From NCBI RefSeq assembly GCF_003931855.1, contig NZ_CP034248.1, positions 4,278,001 through 4,342,000 on the forward strand: a DNA stretch of 64,000 nucleotides, read 5' to 3'. Position 1 is the stretch's first letter. Every line of letters starts with the position of its first letter. The notes under the pieces were generated by a model. The model made no database searches. It had not been told where the DNA came from and was given only the letters and a program-made list of their open reading frames with translations. Below, one piece after another: positions 16,049 to 25,037 of this stretch. The position numbers were made by a program, and so were the translations under genes. This DNA comes from Paenibacillus lentus (GTDB taxonomy: Bacteria; Bacillota; Bacilli; Paenibacillales; Paenibacillaceae).

Positions 16049-16947
16049 CGATTAGCCCTCCCTTCCAGCCAGCGTACAACGAAGACGAACACGAAGGTCA
16101 TCATCATGAGAATCAGAGCCAATGTCCAGAGTACATTGTTCTGCATCGTTCCCATGACAGTGTTACCCATACTTAATGTAATAACGCTCGTTAATGTTGA
16201 TGTGGATTCAAATAGCGAGCCTGGGATATGCGGAGCATTCCCAATGACCATCTGAACGGCCAATGCTTCCCCGAAGGCGCGTGCCATCCCAAGTACGACG
16301 CCAGTCATTAAAGCTGGCAGCGTCGTAGGCAGTACTGTGCGATACAGCGTCTGCCATCTCGTTGCTCCTAGCGCATAAGAGCCTTCCTTCAAGCCAGACG
16401 GCAAGGCTGCTAGCGCATCTGTAGCAATCGACGTGATTGTCGGTAGAATCATAATAGACAGGACGGTTGCCCCCGCTGCGATCCCTAGGCCCTGTCCCGG
16501 AAATACGTCGCGATAAAATGGGACGACCACACTTAAGCCAACAAATCCGTAAACAACAGATGGTATTCCTGCCAGCAATTCAATTACAGGCTGTAAATAT
16601 TTTCTGCCGATTTTCGGCATGATTTCAATCATGAACAAAGCCGCACAAATACCTAGTGGAGCAGAAATCAGTGCAGCGAGCAGAGATGTACTGAATGATC
16701 CAATAATGAATGGTAAGGCGCCAAAAAGTGGAGGTTCTCCGTCAGGCTTCCATTCTTTACTGCCGAAAATCTCCGCAAAACTAATGCCATCTTTTAAGAA
16801 AGTGCTTAATCCTTTGGTCGCAACAAAATATACTATCGAAAATATAGTCACTACCAGGAAGACGATGCACAGTGATGTAAATATTTTACCGGTCCATTCT
16901 TCGATTAAATGTTGTTTTGGCTTTTGTCTTCTGCCGGTACGAGCCAT
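16045..16947 (-). CDS. pstC: Phosphate ABC transporter permease PstC
   Basis: The 300-aa permease pairs with PstA. It has a soluble basic N-terminus, about six helices, the MetI-like loop EGSYALGATRWQTLYRTVLP and the conserved ELLAGIPSVVYGFVGL. ATG 16947 has GGGAGAGG upstream and is preferred over the in-frame Met at 16971. It is separated from pstS by a 75-base gap that contains a hairpin. Confidence 0.96.
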   Translation of the reverse strand: MARTGRRQKPKQHLIEEWTGKIFTSLCIVFLVVTIFSIVYFVATKGLSTFLKDGISFAEIFGSKEWKPDGEPPLFGALPFIIGSFSTSLLAALISAPLGICAALFMIEIMPKIGRKYLQPVIELLAGIPSVVYGFVGLSVVVPFYRDVFPGQGLGIAAGATVLSIMILPTITSIATDALAALPSGLKEGSYALGATRWQTLYRTVLPTTLPALMTGVVLGMARAFGEALAVQMVIGNAPHIPGSLFESTSTLTSVITLSMGNTVMGTMQNNVLWTLALILMMMTFVFVFVVRWLEGRANR

Positions 16948-16975
16948 AAGACCTCTCCCTTTACACAGCACAGAA

Positions 16976-16997
16976 AGAGGCAGAAGAATCCGCCTCT
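16976..16997 (-). terminator. Attenuating hairpin between pstS and pstC
   Basis: AGAGGC and GCCTCT pair around a short loop, with further weak pairing inside, followed on the minus strand by TTCTG. A hairpin at this position is typical where the binding protein must be made in excess over the permease; partial read-through is inferred. Confidence 0.55.
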
Positions 16998-17022
16998 CGT
17001 CTTGCCGATATGATGAAAATAA

Positions 17023-17961
17023 TTATTTATTCGTAATGTTGCCGTCTACATCGCGTGAAACTTGCATAGATGAGACTGGAATATATCCAAGCTCAACAAC
17101 ATCGTTATTTTGCACATCATCGGAAGCCATGTAGTCAAGGAATGCTTTTACGACTTCATTTGGCTCGCCTTTTGTATACATATGTTGATAAGCCCATATT
17201 GGATAGCTGCCGTTAGCAACATTTTCTACATTCGCTTCAACGCCTTCATAATTCACACTCTTGATAGAGCCATCCAAGTAGGAGAGGGCTAGATAGCCGA
17301 TCGCTCCAGGTGTCTCTTTCACAAGCTTCTTAACGTTACCCGAGGATTCCTCTTGAATGGAGCCCTTAAGGTCTCCTGTTTTTGTGCCTAAGGCGTACTT
17401 CTCAAACGTTGAACGAGTACCCGAGCTTGATGGTCTATTTACGATTTGAATTTTTTGATCCTGGCCGCCAACTTCACTCCAGTTTGTAATTTCACCTGTG
17501 AAGATGCCAACCAATTGATCCTTCGTAAGATTATCAACAGTAATCTCAGGATTAATAACTGCAGCCATTGCAACAACAGCTACTTGATGACTAACCAATT
17601 CTCCCGCTTGAGCTGCATCCAGCTTCTCTTCTGCAAACACATCGGAGTTACCAATGTCAGCTTGTCCACCGGATACTTGAGTCAATCCTGTACCGCTACC
17701 TCCACCTTGCACTTGGATAGAAACCTTTGGATTTTGATCCATGAACTTCTTGGATGCCTGATCCACTAGAGGTTGAAGTGCGGAAGAACCAACAGCCAGG
17801 ATAGAACCGGACAGTTCGGAGGATGCCTCATTACCCGAGCCCTCATTAGTAGTACCTGGAGCATCCGCGGAGCCATTGGAATTTGTCGTGTTGTTTTGAC
17901 CGCAGGCGGCCAATGTAAAAGTTAGTACTAAAGTCAAAACTAACATCAAACTCTTTTTCAT
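17023..17961 (-). CDS. pstS: Phosphate-binding lipoprotein PstS
   Basis: The 312-aa protein has a lipoprotein signal ending LTFTLAACGQ, with the lipobox cysteine at about residue 20. A Ser/Asn/Gly-rich linker and the PBP-like phosphate-binding domain follow. Recognisable parts are GSSALQPL, the QGGGSGTGLTQV loop, ADIGNSD, and the RPSSSGTRSTFEKY phosphate-contact region. It captures phosphate outside the membrane and delivers it to PstCA. It is first in the operon, with GGGGGAAA as ribosome site and a PhoP box upstream. Confidence 0.96.
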   Translation of the reverse strand: MKKSLMLVLTLVLTFTLAACGQNNTTNSNGSADAPGTTNEGSGNEASSELSGSILAVGSSALQPLVDQASKKFMDQNPKVSIQVQGGGSGTGLTQVSGGQADIGNSDVFAEEKLDAAQAGELVSHQVAVVAMAAVINPEITVDNLTKDQLVGIFTGEITNWSEVGGQDQKIQIVNRPSSSGTRSTFEKYALGTKTGDLKGSIQEESSGNVKKLVKETPGAIGYLALSYLDGSIKSVNYEGVEANVENVANGSYPIWAYQHMYTKGEPNEVVKAFLDYMASDDVQNNDVVELGYIPVSSMQVSRDVDGNITNK

Positions 17962-17995
17962 TGTTAAGGTTTCCCCCTTGTTTGTTTATAACTTG

Positions 17996-18049
17996 ATTAT
18001 AGAAACCGATTATCAAACCCATGTATGAGTTTTGTAAACTCTGTGTAAA
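17996..18049 (-). promoter_or_regulatory. PhoP box and promoter of pstS
   Basis: On the minus strand TTTACA (18044-18049), TTTACA (18033-18038) and CATACA (18022-18027) recur at exactly 11-base steps, with a weaker TTGATA at 18011-18016. This is the tandem TT(A/T)ACA pattern bound by PhoP in Bacillus. A -10 TATAAT follows at 17996-18001. Induction under phosphate limitation is inferred. Confidence 0.85.
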
Positions 18050-18105
18050 AAATAATTAATACCCGCCTCTTCCACTTAACGTGAATTAAACGGGTATTAA
18101 TTATT
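18045..18105 (-). terminator. Terminator of the small membrane gene at 18138
   Basis: Two perfect 15-base arms, AATAATTAATACCCG (18051-18065) and its complement (18091-18105), are followed by TTTTTT on the minus strand. The T-run abuts the first repeat of the pst PhoP box, so the two units are packed without spare sequence. Confidence 0.85.
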
Positions 18106-18137
18106 CTAATTTCGAAATTATTTTTTCATTCATTAAA

Positions 18138-18332
18138 TTAGCTTGCATCAGAGGTGTTGCGAAGGCACATCTTGACCGTCCAACCTCCAAGGATAGCCCC
18201 CAAGACGCCAAGCGCACTTACAATCACGACTAAATTATACGATTGCCAGTGAAACAGAAAGCCAATCCCACTCCCCAATGTCGTGCCTGCAAGAAATCCA
18301 AGCGCCCTTCCGGCCAGGCTGTTCCATTTCAT
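18138..18332 (-). CDS. Small membrane protein (64 aa)
   Basis: A 64-aa protein with two predicted transmembrane helices: LGFLAGTTLGSGIGFLF and LVVIVSALGVLGAILGGW. GGAGGGAGG lies upstream of the ATG. It follows nrdR by about 40 bases in the same direction and ends at a strong terminator, so the two are probably one unit. The Gly-rich helices could pack as a dimer. I do not recognise the family. Confidence 0.7.
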   Translation of the reverse strand: MKWNSLAGRALGFLAGTTLGSGIGFLFHWQSYNLVVIVSALGVLGAILGGWTVKMCLRNTSDAS

Positions 18333-18371
18333 GAATGTAGCCTCCCTCCAATGTCTCCAAATTTGCCTTAA

Positions 18372-18848
18372 TTACATGGGTTCTGACGGATCGTTGCTTT
18401 TCGATAGCAGTCCCTTCAATTCCTTCATAAACATATTAATATCTTTGAACTGTCGATATACCGAAGCAAATCTGACATAAGCAACTTCATCTACCGGATA
18501 CAGCTGCTCCATAATAAGCTCCCCAATTTCGCGGCTTTCTACCTCAGCATTTGCAGTATGACGAAGAGATCTCTCTGCGGCCGAGACAATGGACTCCAAC
18601 TGATCCACAGATACGGGCCGCTTCTCGCATGCACGGATCAAACCGCGAAGCAGCTTCTCGCGATTGAACTCCTCGCGACTGCCGTCCTTCTTTATTACGA
18701 TCAGCGGCATTTCCTCCACCATTTCAAATGTCGTGAACCGGCGGCTACACTTCTCACACTCCCGCCTGCGACGGATAGATCGGTTCTCGTTAGCTGGTCT
18801 TGAGTCAAGCACCTTTGTCCCCGAATAATCACAATATGGGCATTTCAA
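18372..18848 (-). CDS. nrdR: Transcriptional repressor NrdR
   Basis: The 158-aa protein has the N-terminal zinc ribbon ([15 protein letters not shown] … [12 protein letters not shown]) and the central ATP-cone ([21 protein letters not shown] … ). NrdR senses ATP/dATP and represses ribonucleotide reductase genes at NrdR boxes. The length is usual. No NrdR target lies in this window, as is common where nrdR sits near coaE/polA. Confidence 0.97.
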   Translation of the reverse strand: MKCPYCDYSGTKVLDSRPANENRSIRRRRECEKCSRRFTTFEMVEEMPLIVIKKDGSREEFNREKLLRGLIRACEKRPVSVDQLESIVSAAERSLRHTANAEVESREIGELIMEQLYPVDEVAYVRFASVYRQFKDINMFMKELKGLLSKSNDPSEPM

Positions 18849-19005
18849 AGTGCTCTTACCCCCTTTTTATTAAGAAATTTGGTTAAGCTACCCCACTGAC
18901 TATTAGATTTGTTGAACAATACCAATAAATAACTAAAAAAAACGTAATGAAGATGACAAGTTCGGTACATAATACTTTTACCAACCACAAGGAGGTGAAC
19001 ATATC

Positions 19006-19227
19006 ATGGCCCAAAATAATAACTCTTCAAATAACCTAGTGGTTAGACAAGCTTCCGGAGCATTGGAGCAAATGAAATATGAAGTAGCTCAGGAACTTGG
19101 CATCTCTTTTCCACAAGACGGATATGCGGGTAACCTGACTTCTTACGAAAACGGATCGATTGGTGGCTACATCACCAAGCGTTTGGTAACGATTGCCGAG
19201 CAACAGTTGGCAGGTCAATTCCAATAA
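19006..19227 (+). CDS. Alpha/beta-type small acid-soluble spore protein
   Basis: The 73-aa protein has the SASP signature: ALEQMKYEVAQELGI, with the GPR protease site in the E-x-A context, and the second block NGSIGGYITKRLV. It coats spore DNA and protects it from UV and heat. The ribosome site is CAAGGAGGTG. A possible sigma-G promoter ends with CATAATA near 18980. A terminator follows. The N-terminus is Asn/Ser-rich. Confidence 0.96.
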   Translation: MAQNNNSSNNLVVRQASGALEQMKYEVAQELGISFPQDGYAGNLTSYENGSIGGYITKRLVTIAEQQLAGQFQ

Positions 19228-19248
19228 TTATGACTAACTGATCTCAGA

Positions 19249-19285
19249 AGCATTGGTTCAGGCCCAGCCTGTCCAATGCTTTTCT
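19249..19285 (+). terminator. Terminator after the SASP gene
   Basis: AGCATTGG and CCAATGCT form the stem, followed by TTTCT. Confidence 0.75.
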
Positions 19286-19307
19286 ATCATGAAAGAAACG
19301 ACACTCG

Positions 19308-19871
19308 TTACAGATCATCGTAAACGTCAGAATATTGATCATAGTAATGAGTAACTCTTTGCACATAATGTCTAGTTTCGCCAAAAGGAATATTTTTAAC
19401 AGATTCAAGCCTTCCGTCCCACTTGCCACTGCGCAGCCAATTACGGACATTCGTCGGCCCTGCATTATATGCCGCAATCATGGCGATTTCGTTCCCCTCA
19501 AATTGTTCATAGAGGGACTTCAAGTACCAGGTACCAATCGCAATATTGGCATCACTTTCTTCTTTTACCTTATCTAGGGAGATATCTGGTAGCTTTGATT
19601 GTTCGATTACCCATTTGGCTGTTTCCGGCATAATCTGCATAATGCCAAGCGCACCTTTTCTAGATTCAGATCCTGTCTTGTAATTGCTCTCCACCCGGAT
19701 AATCGCCGCAACCATCAAAGGATCAAGATCATGCTTCTGTGCATGCAGCTTAATTTCCTCTTTATAGTAAATCGGATAAAATACGGCCAGCCACTTGGAG
19801 TTAAAAAATAAAATAACGGTAAACCCGAGAAACAACAAAAGCAGTACTCTCTTTTTACGAAGCCACTTCAT
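19308..19871 (-). CDS. Membrane-anchored lytic transglycosylase (SLT domain)
   Basis: The 187-aa protein has an N-terminal transmembrane anchor (VLLLLFLGFTVILFF) and an SLT goose-lysozyme-like domain. The catalytic Glu is in IRVESNY, followed by KGALGIMQIMPETA, IAIGTWYLKSL and AAYNAGPTNV. It cleaves peptidoglycan outside the membrane. ATG 19871 overlaps the coaE stop as ATGA, so it is translationally coupled to coaE and I prefer it over the upstream Met at 19889. Confidence 0.92.
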   Translation of the reverse strand: MKWLRKKRVLLLLFLGFTVILFFNSKWLAVFYPIYYKEEIKLHAQKHDLDPLMVAAIIRVESNYKTGSESRKGALGIMQIMPETAKWVIEQSKLPDISLDKVKEESDANIAIGTWYLKSLYEQFEGNEIAMIAAYNAGPTNVRNWLRSGKWDGRLESVKNIPFGETRHYVQRVTHYYDQYSDVYDDL

Positions 19872-20461
19872 AAGCCCTTGTTCCGCCAAAAATCTTCAAT
19901 CTGTAATTCCGTCTTGTCCAATCCGAGGCTATTATCCACCAAAATATCCGCCCTCTCCTTCTTCCTTTCAATGTCTAGCTGGGCTCCTACTCTAGCCTCC
20001 GCCTGTTCTAATGTTAGTCCGTCTCTTTGCATCAGCCTCTTAAGCTGCATCTCACGAGGCACATAAACCACCATCACTTGCTCAAACATCGACTCCAGCC
20101 CGGATTCATACAGCAGCGGTATGTCCACGACGATGAGACAGCCGGGCTGAGCAGCCTCATAATTAGCCATCCGCATCTTTATTTCCGAACGAATGGCCGG
20201 ATGGGTAATCTCATTAAGCACCTTACGCTCCTTGGGATTGGAGAAGACGATCTCGCCTAACTTTTTACGATTTAATGTTCCATCCTCTTGAATTATGCCT
20301 GCACCAAAACGCTTCCGTACCTCAAGCAGCACCGGATGTCCTGGTTCCATGACCTCTCTGGCGATGACATCAGCATCAATTAATATTGCACCCCGTTCGA
20401 CTAACATTTGGGAGACCGTGCTTTTACCTGTTGCGATTCCGCCTGTCAGTCCGATATTCAT
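19868..20461 (-). CDS. coaE: Dephospho-CoA kinase
   Basis: This 197-aa enzyme makes CoA from dephospho-CoA in the last step of the pathway. It shows the P-loop GLTGGIATGKST, DADVIAREV, HPAIR and the lid region LKRLMQRDGLTLEQA. It follows mutM by about 50 bases and overlaps the lytic transglycosylase gene by four bases, giving a polA-mutM-coaE order like Bacillus but without ytaF. Confidence 0.96.
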   Translation of the reverse strand: MNIGLTGGIATGKSTVSQMLVERGAILIDADVIAREVMEPGHPVLLEVRKRFGAGIIQEDGTLNRKKLGEIVFSNPKERKVLNEITHPAIRSEIKMRMANYEAAQPGCLIVVDIPLLYESGLESMFEQVMVVYVPREMQLKRLMQRDGLTLEQAEARVGAQLDIERKKERADILVDNSLGLDKTELQIEDFWRNKGL

Positions 20462-20512
20462 CCATTCACCTCTTTAATACGGATTTGCTCGATTTGCTTC
20501 ATTCTATGAATG

Positions 20513-21343
20513 CTATTCGTTAACCTGGCAATTAGGGCAATAGTGAGTGCCCCTTCCGCCGACTACGATTTTCTCGATGGGATGTCCACAATTCATGCAT
20601 GGCTCATCCTTACGCCCGTAAATTTGCAGCGAGTGCTGGAACATGCCCATTTCACCCTGCCCGTTAACATATGACTTTATCGAGGAGCCACCAGCTTCTA
20701 CCGCATCGTTCAAAGTTGTGAGAATCGCTTCATGGAGCGAAACCCATTCTCGATCAGACAGTGTATTCGCTGGGCGTTCCGGATGAATCCCCGCCCGAAA
20801 CAAAGCTTCATCAACATAAATATTTCCAAGCCCTACCACATATTCCTGATTTAGCAGCGCGACTTTGATCTTCGTTGACCGTTTAAACAATATATCCCGA
20901 AGCACAGTTGATGTAAATGTCTCTTCCAGCGGCTCAAGCCCAAGCTTCATTAAGGGTTTCTCCTTGAACTCCTCGCCGGGAAGGAACAGATGCATCGTGC
21001 CGAATTGCCTGACATCCTTATATCTAAGCTCCGTACCATCGGTAAACCGGAAGATGACATGCGTATGCTTCTCTACTTCATCATTCTGATCATATACCCC
21101 ATACCGACCTTCCATTCGCAAGTGGGACACCAAAACAAGCTGATCCATAATAATTCTCAAAAATTTCCCACGGCGGCCAACATCTACAATAGTATGACCT
21201 GCCAGTTCCATTTCGAATCGTCTAATATCGTCGGGACGCTGGATAATTCGCGGCAGCAACACCTTCACCGATTCAATCGTCTTGCCGACGATGAGACCGG
21301 ACAACGTGCGCCGCACGGTCTCGACTTCCGGCAGCTCCGGCAT
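20513..21343 (-). CDS. mutM: Formamidopyrimidine-DNA glycosylase
   Basis: The 276-aa base-excision enzyme removes 8-oxoguanine and has AP-lyase activity. It begins with the catalytic PELPEVETVRR (Pro2 and Glu3). It contains the H2TH region (YVVGLGNIYVDEALF) and ends in a zinc finger (CMNCGHPIEK … HYCPNCQ). GAGG-type sequence precedes the ATG. It is separated from polA by the tandem 182-bp repeats. Confidence 0.97.
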   Translation of the reverse strand: MPELPEVETVRRTLSGLIVGKTIESVKVLLPRIIQRPDDIRRFEMELAGHTIVDVGRRGKFLRIIMDQLVLVSHLRMEGRYGVYDQNDEVEKHTHVIFRFTDGTELRYKDVRQFGTMHLFLPGEEFKEKPLMKLGLEPLEETFTSTVLRDILFKRSTKIKVALLNQEYVVGLGNIYVDEALFRAGIHPERPANTLSDREWVSLHEAILTTLNDAVEAGGSSIKSYVNGQGEMGMFQHSLQIYGRKDEPCMNCGHPIEKIVVGGRGTHYCPNCQVNE

Positions 21344-21396
21344 ATTCTTTCACCTCAAATTTTAACTGTATTGCTCCTTAACTTTTGTGATCGGTA

Positions 21397-22152
21397 GTGA
21401 TCAAAAGCGACTTTTTGAACTACCTTCTCAATCAAGGTTCATAACGTCGATTTTCAGCACCGAGAAGGTTGCGTAAACCCGAAGAAGGAGGAGCGGAGTG
21501 TAGGAGAAGCCTACATGAGCACCACACTTCGAGGGTGAACGCAAGATTCGACGCCGAAACCACTTCCAGAGTTACTTCGTGATCAAAAGCGACTTTTTGA
21601 ACTACCTTTTCAATCAAGGTTCATAACGTCGATTTTTAGCACCGAGAAGGTTGCGTAAACCCGAAGAAGGAGGAGCGGAGTGTAGGAGAAGCCTACATGA
21701 GCACCACACTTCGAGGGTGAACGCAAGATTCGACGCCGAAACCACTTCCAGAATTACTTCGTGATCAAAAGCGACTTTTTGAACTACCTTTTCAATCAAG
21801 GTTCATAAAGTTGCTTTTCAGCACCGAGAAGGTTGCGTAAACCCGAAGAAGGAGGAGCGGAGTGTAGGAGAAGCCTACATGAGCACCACACTTCGAGGGT
21901 GAACGCAAGATTCGACGCCGAAACCACTTCCAGAGTTACTTCGTGATCAAAAGCGACTTTTTGAACTACCTTCTCAATCAAGGTTCATAACGTCGATTTT
22001 TAGCACCGAGAAGGTTGCGTAAACCCGAAGAAGGAGGAGCGGAGTGTAGGAGAAGCCTACATGAGCACCACACTTCGAGGGTGAACGCAAGATTCGACGC
22101 CGAAACCACTTCCAGAATTACTTCGTGATCAAAAGCGACTTTTTGAACTACC
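21397..22152. repeat. Four tandem 182-bp repeats between polA and mutM
   Basis: The same 182-bp unit starts at 21397, 21579, 21761 and 21943, and a 28-base partial fifth unit ends just before the polA stop. Units are nearly identical. Small differences (for example CCAGAG versus CCAGAA near the unit end) make units 1 and 3, and 2 and 4, alike, as if a dimer had duplicated. Each unit contains inverted repeats: CGTCGA with TCGACG, a long imperfect arm pair (GTTGCG…CCCGAAG with CTTCGAGGGT…CGCAA), and an apical TGTAGG-AGAAG-CCTACA. It carries no coherent gene. A diverged single copy lies at 51.56 kb. Confidence 0.95.
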
Positions 22153-22157
22153 TCTTA

Positions 22158-24821
22158 TTATTTGGCTTCATACCAGTTGATTCCGCTGCTAACCTCCGCC
22201 TTCAAAGGCACCGACAGCTTCAACGCCTTCTCCATCGTTTCCGGCACAAGCTTATTCATCGTCTCCAATTCCTCCGGCGGCACCTCAAATACCAGCTCAT
22301 CATGTACCTGCAGCAGCATCCGGCTCTTCAGTCCATGCTTTCGCATCACCTCGTCCATCATGACCATAGCGAGCTTAATAATATCCGCAGCAGTGCCTTG
22401 AATCGGCGTATTCATCGCCGTACGCTCCGCAAATGAACGCAGATTAAAATTGGAGGCGTTAATTTCCGGTAAGTAGCGTCTGCGTTCAAGCAGCGTAGTC
22501 ACATAGCCATCGCGCTTCGCCTCCTGAACGATTTCATCCATATAACGGCGCACCCCTTGGAATGCCTCAAAATATTGCTCAATAAAATGTGCGGCTTCCT
22601 TCCGAGTAATATGCAGGTTCTGAGACAATCCATAATCACTGATGCCGTAAACAATTCCAAAGTTGACTGCCTTTGCGGAACGGCGCATATTGGCATCTAC
22701 TTGGTCTTGGGTTACACCAAACACGTCCATCGCCGTTTTCGTATGGATGTCCATATCATGCAGGAATGCTTCCTGCAAGCCCTTATCATCGGAAATATGC
22801 GCGAGAACCCGCAGTTCAATCTGCGAATAGTCCGCAGCAAGAATATGCCAGCCCTCTTCCGAAGGCACGAATACCTGTCGAATTTTTCGTCCTTCTTCAA
22901 GACGGATTGGAATGTTCTGCAAATTCGGAAATTGACTGCTAAGTCTTCCGGTCGCCGCGATCGTCTGCCGATAGTACGTATGAACTTTCCCGGTGTCTGG
23001 ACGAATCTCCTTGAGTAATCCTTCTACATAAGTCGATTTCAGCTTGGCCAACTGACGATACTCCAATATAAATTGAACAATCTCATGATATGGGGCCAGC
23101 TTATCCAGTACTTCAGCATCAGTGGAGTATCCCGTTTTCGTCTTCTTCACGACTGGAAGCTCCAGCTTATCAAATAAAACTTCACCCAATTGCTTGGGAG
23201 AGTTCAAATTGAACTCCAGACCAGCAAGTTCATAAATCCGGGTCTCCAGCTTCTCAATCTGCGCTTCAAATTCCCTGCCCAGCTCAGCCAGCGCCTCACG
23301 GTTAACAGCAATGCCTTGCTTCTCCATATCTGCCAAAATACGCGACAGTGGCATTTCCAACTCGTAAAAAAGGCGATTCATTTCATTCTTCTTCAGCTCT
23401 TCCTTCTGGAGCGGAATCAGGCGCAGCATTGCCAGCCCTTTACGAGCTAAATGACGACTAAGTGTCTCCTGATCTGGAATTTTGAATTTTGCCCCTTTTC
23501 CATATACCTCATCATCCGATGGCACAGACGGCAGTTTATATTTGGCGGCCAATCCGCTGATCGTCTGGTTATTGTCCGTCGGATCAAGCAAATACGCCGC
23601 CAATTGAATGTCATGCTCTGCCCCGGCGAACGAGATCTCTTGCCAATACAGTGCTAAATCCGCTCGGTGCAAGTCATAACCGGCCTTTGGATGTTGCGGA
23701 TCCGCAAGCCATTCCCGAATCGGCTTCGCCGCTTCACTTAACAGAAATTCGTTGGATACGAAGAAATGTTGTTCCTCGGTGGACAGAATGAGCCCCATCA
23801 CCTCGGCCTGATGCGGATTGTCCCCGTGAGATTCCACATACATCACTTCAATCTTTGGCAGTTGCTTCACAAGCTCTGTTAGAGTTGTGTCGTCAACAAC
23901 CGTCACATCGACTTCTTCCAGCTCTACTGAACCATCAGCCGCTTCGGAAGCCTCAGTCCCTTCACCAAAAGCTAATCGTTCAAGCAAGGATTTAAACTCT
24001 AGCTTACGCAGCATCGGCGCCGCCTTTTCTTCTTTTAGGCCCCGAAAAATCATATCGTCAAAAGAACGATCAATCGGAACCTCACGGTGAATCGTAGCAA
24101 GTCGCTTGCTCAGCCGCGCATCCTCTGCATGCTGAACTAGGTTTTCCTTCATCTTGCCCTTCAGCTCGTCCGTTCGCGCAAGCACCTCTTCTACGGAGCC
24201 GAACTGATGGAGCAGCTTCAGTGCCGTTTTCTCTCCAATTCCCGGAACGCCGGGTATGTTATCCGAAGCATCGCCCATAAGACCTTTTAAATCGATAATT
24301 TGCTCCGGAATAAGACCGTATCTCTCCTTGATTTCTTGTGGTCCATAAGGTTCGACCTCACTGATCCCCTTACGGGTTAATGCCACCTTAACCTTATCGC
24401 TGACCACTTGAAGCATATCCTTGTCACCAGTTACGACGAGTACCTCTTTACCAGCCTCTTCAGCCTGCTTGCTGACCGTGCCGATAATATCATCCGCCTC
24501 ATAACCGGGCTGCTCAAACCAGCATATTCCGAAGCTGTCCAGCAGCTCACGTGTTAACGGAAACTGCTCGGTCAATTCAGACGGCGTTTTCTCGCGGCCC
24601 CCTTTATAATCCTCATAACCTTCGTGGCGAAAAGTAACTTTCCCTGCATCAAATGCGACCATAATATGACTCGGTTTCTCATCTTGAATAAGTCTCAACA
24701 ACATATTGGTAAATCCGTATACAGCGTTCGTATGTAAACCACTTGAATTATTCAGCGGCGGCATGGCAAAGAACGCCCGGTAAATAATACTATTCCCGTC
24801 AATTAAAATTAATTTTTCCAT
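22158..24821 (-). CDS. polA: DNA polymerase I
   Basis: The 887-aa repair and Okazaki-processing polymerase has an N-terminal 5'-nuclease (FDAGKVTFRHE, GYEADDIIGT, GDKDMLQVV, DNIPGVPGIGEKTA). A middle exonuclease-like domain and a C-terminal A-family polymerase follow (ADYSQIELRVLAHIS, RRSAKAVNFGIVYG, QVHDELVFEVP). The middle domain lacks the 3'-5' exonuclease acidic residues. Exo I reads MYVESHGDN, Exo II GYDLHRADLAL and Exo III HLARKGL, so proofreading is predicted to be absent, as in other Bacillus-type Pol I. The gene is followed immediately by the tandem repeats. Confidence 0.97.
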   Translation of the reverse strand: MEKLILIDGNSIIYRAFFAMPPLNNSSGLHTNAVYGFTNMLLRLIQDEKPSHIMVAFDAGKVTFRHEGYEDYKGGREKTPSELTEQFPLTRELLDSFGICWFEQPGYEADDIIGTVSKQAEEAGKEVLVVTGDKDMLQVVSDKVKVALTRKGISEVEPYGPQEIKERYGLIPEQIIDLKGLMGDASDNIPGVPGIGEKTALKLLHQFGSVEEVLARTDELKGKMKENLVQHAEDARLSKRLATIHREVPIDRSFDDMIFRGLKEEKAAPMLRKLEFKSLLERLAFGEGTEASEAADGSVELEEVDVTVVDDTTLTELVKQLPKIEVMYVESHGDNPHQAEVMGLILSTEEQHFFVSNEFLLSEAAKPIREWLADPQHPKAGYDLHRADLALYWQEISFAGAEHDIQLAAYLLDPTDNNQTISGLAAKYKLPSVPSDDEVYGKGAKFKIPDQETLSRHLARKGLAMLRLIPLQKEELKKNEMNRLFYELEMPLSRILADMEKQGIAVNREALAELGREFEAQIEKLETRIYELAGLEFNLNSPKQLGEVLFDKLELPVVKKTKTGYSTDAEVLDKLAPYHEIVQFILEYRQLAKLKSTYVEGLLKEIRPDTGKVHTYYRQTIAATGRLSSQFPNLQNIPIRLEEGRKIRQVFVPSEEGWHILAADYSQIELRVLAHISDDKGLQEAFLHDMDIHTKTAMDVFGVTQDQVDANMRRSAKAVNFGIVYGISDYGLSQNLHITRKEAAHFIEQYFEAFQGVRRYMDEIVQEAKRDGYVTTLLERRRYLPEINASNFNLRSFAERTAMNTPIQGTAADIIKLAMVMMDEVMRKHGLKSRMLLQVHDELVFEVPPEELETMNKLVPETMEKALKLSVPLKAEVSSGINWYEAK

Positions 24822-24973
24822 ACAGCACCTCGTTCTTCAACATACTCCTGACTATTATTCTAACACATGCTCCCCGGATATATAAAAACAATACGTCAAC
24901 TCCATGAAGTTATTTCAGGCAGGCTTATAAAATGCACTTGAGTTTTGATGATACCTAAAGCATGAACAAACGC

Positions 24974-25013
24974 AAACAGCAAAGCACCGGAACATTCCGG
25001 CGCTTTGCTGTTT
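24974..25013 (-). terminator. Terminator after phoU
   Basis: AAACAGCAAAGC pairs with GCTTTGCTGTTT, with an inner CCGG/CCGG stem. On the minus strand GCGTTTG follows, so the T-run is weak. It separates the pstB2-phoU unit from polA. Confidence 0.65.
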
Positions 25014-25037
25014 CAGCATTTTATTCATATTAGAGCA

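Noticed and set aside
18840..19005. Sigma-G promoter for the SASP gene
   Set aside because: CATAATA resembles the -10 element, but the -35 match is poor, so I mention it only in the gene entry.
21432..21981. Three tandem 61-aa ORFs on the minus strand
   Set aside because: They are a product of the 182-bp repeat (period not a multiple of three), have no convincing ribosome site, and the dispersed copy does not preserve the frame.
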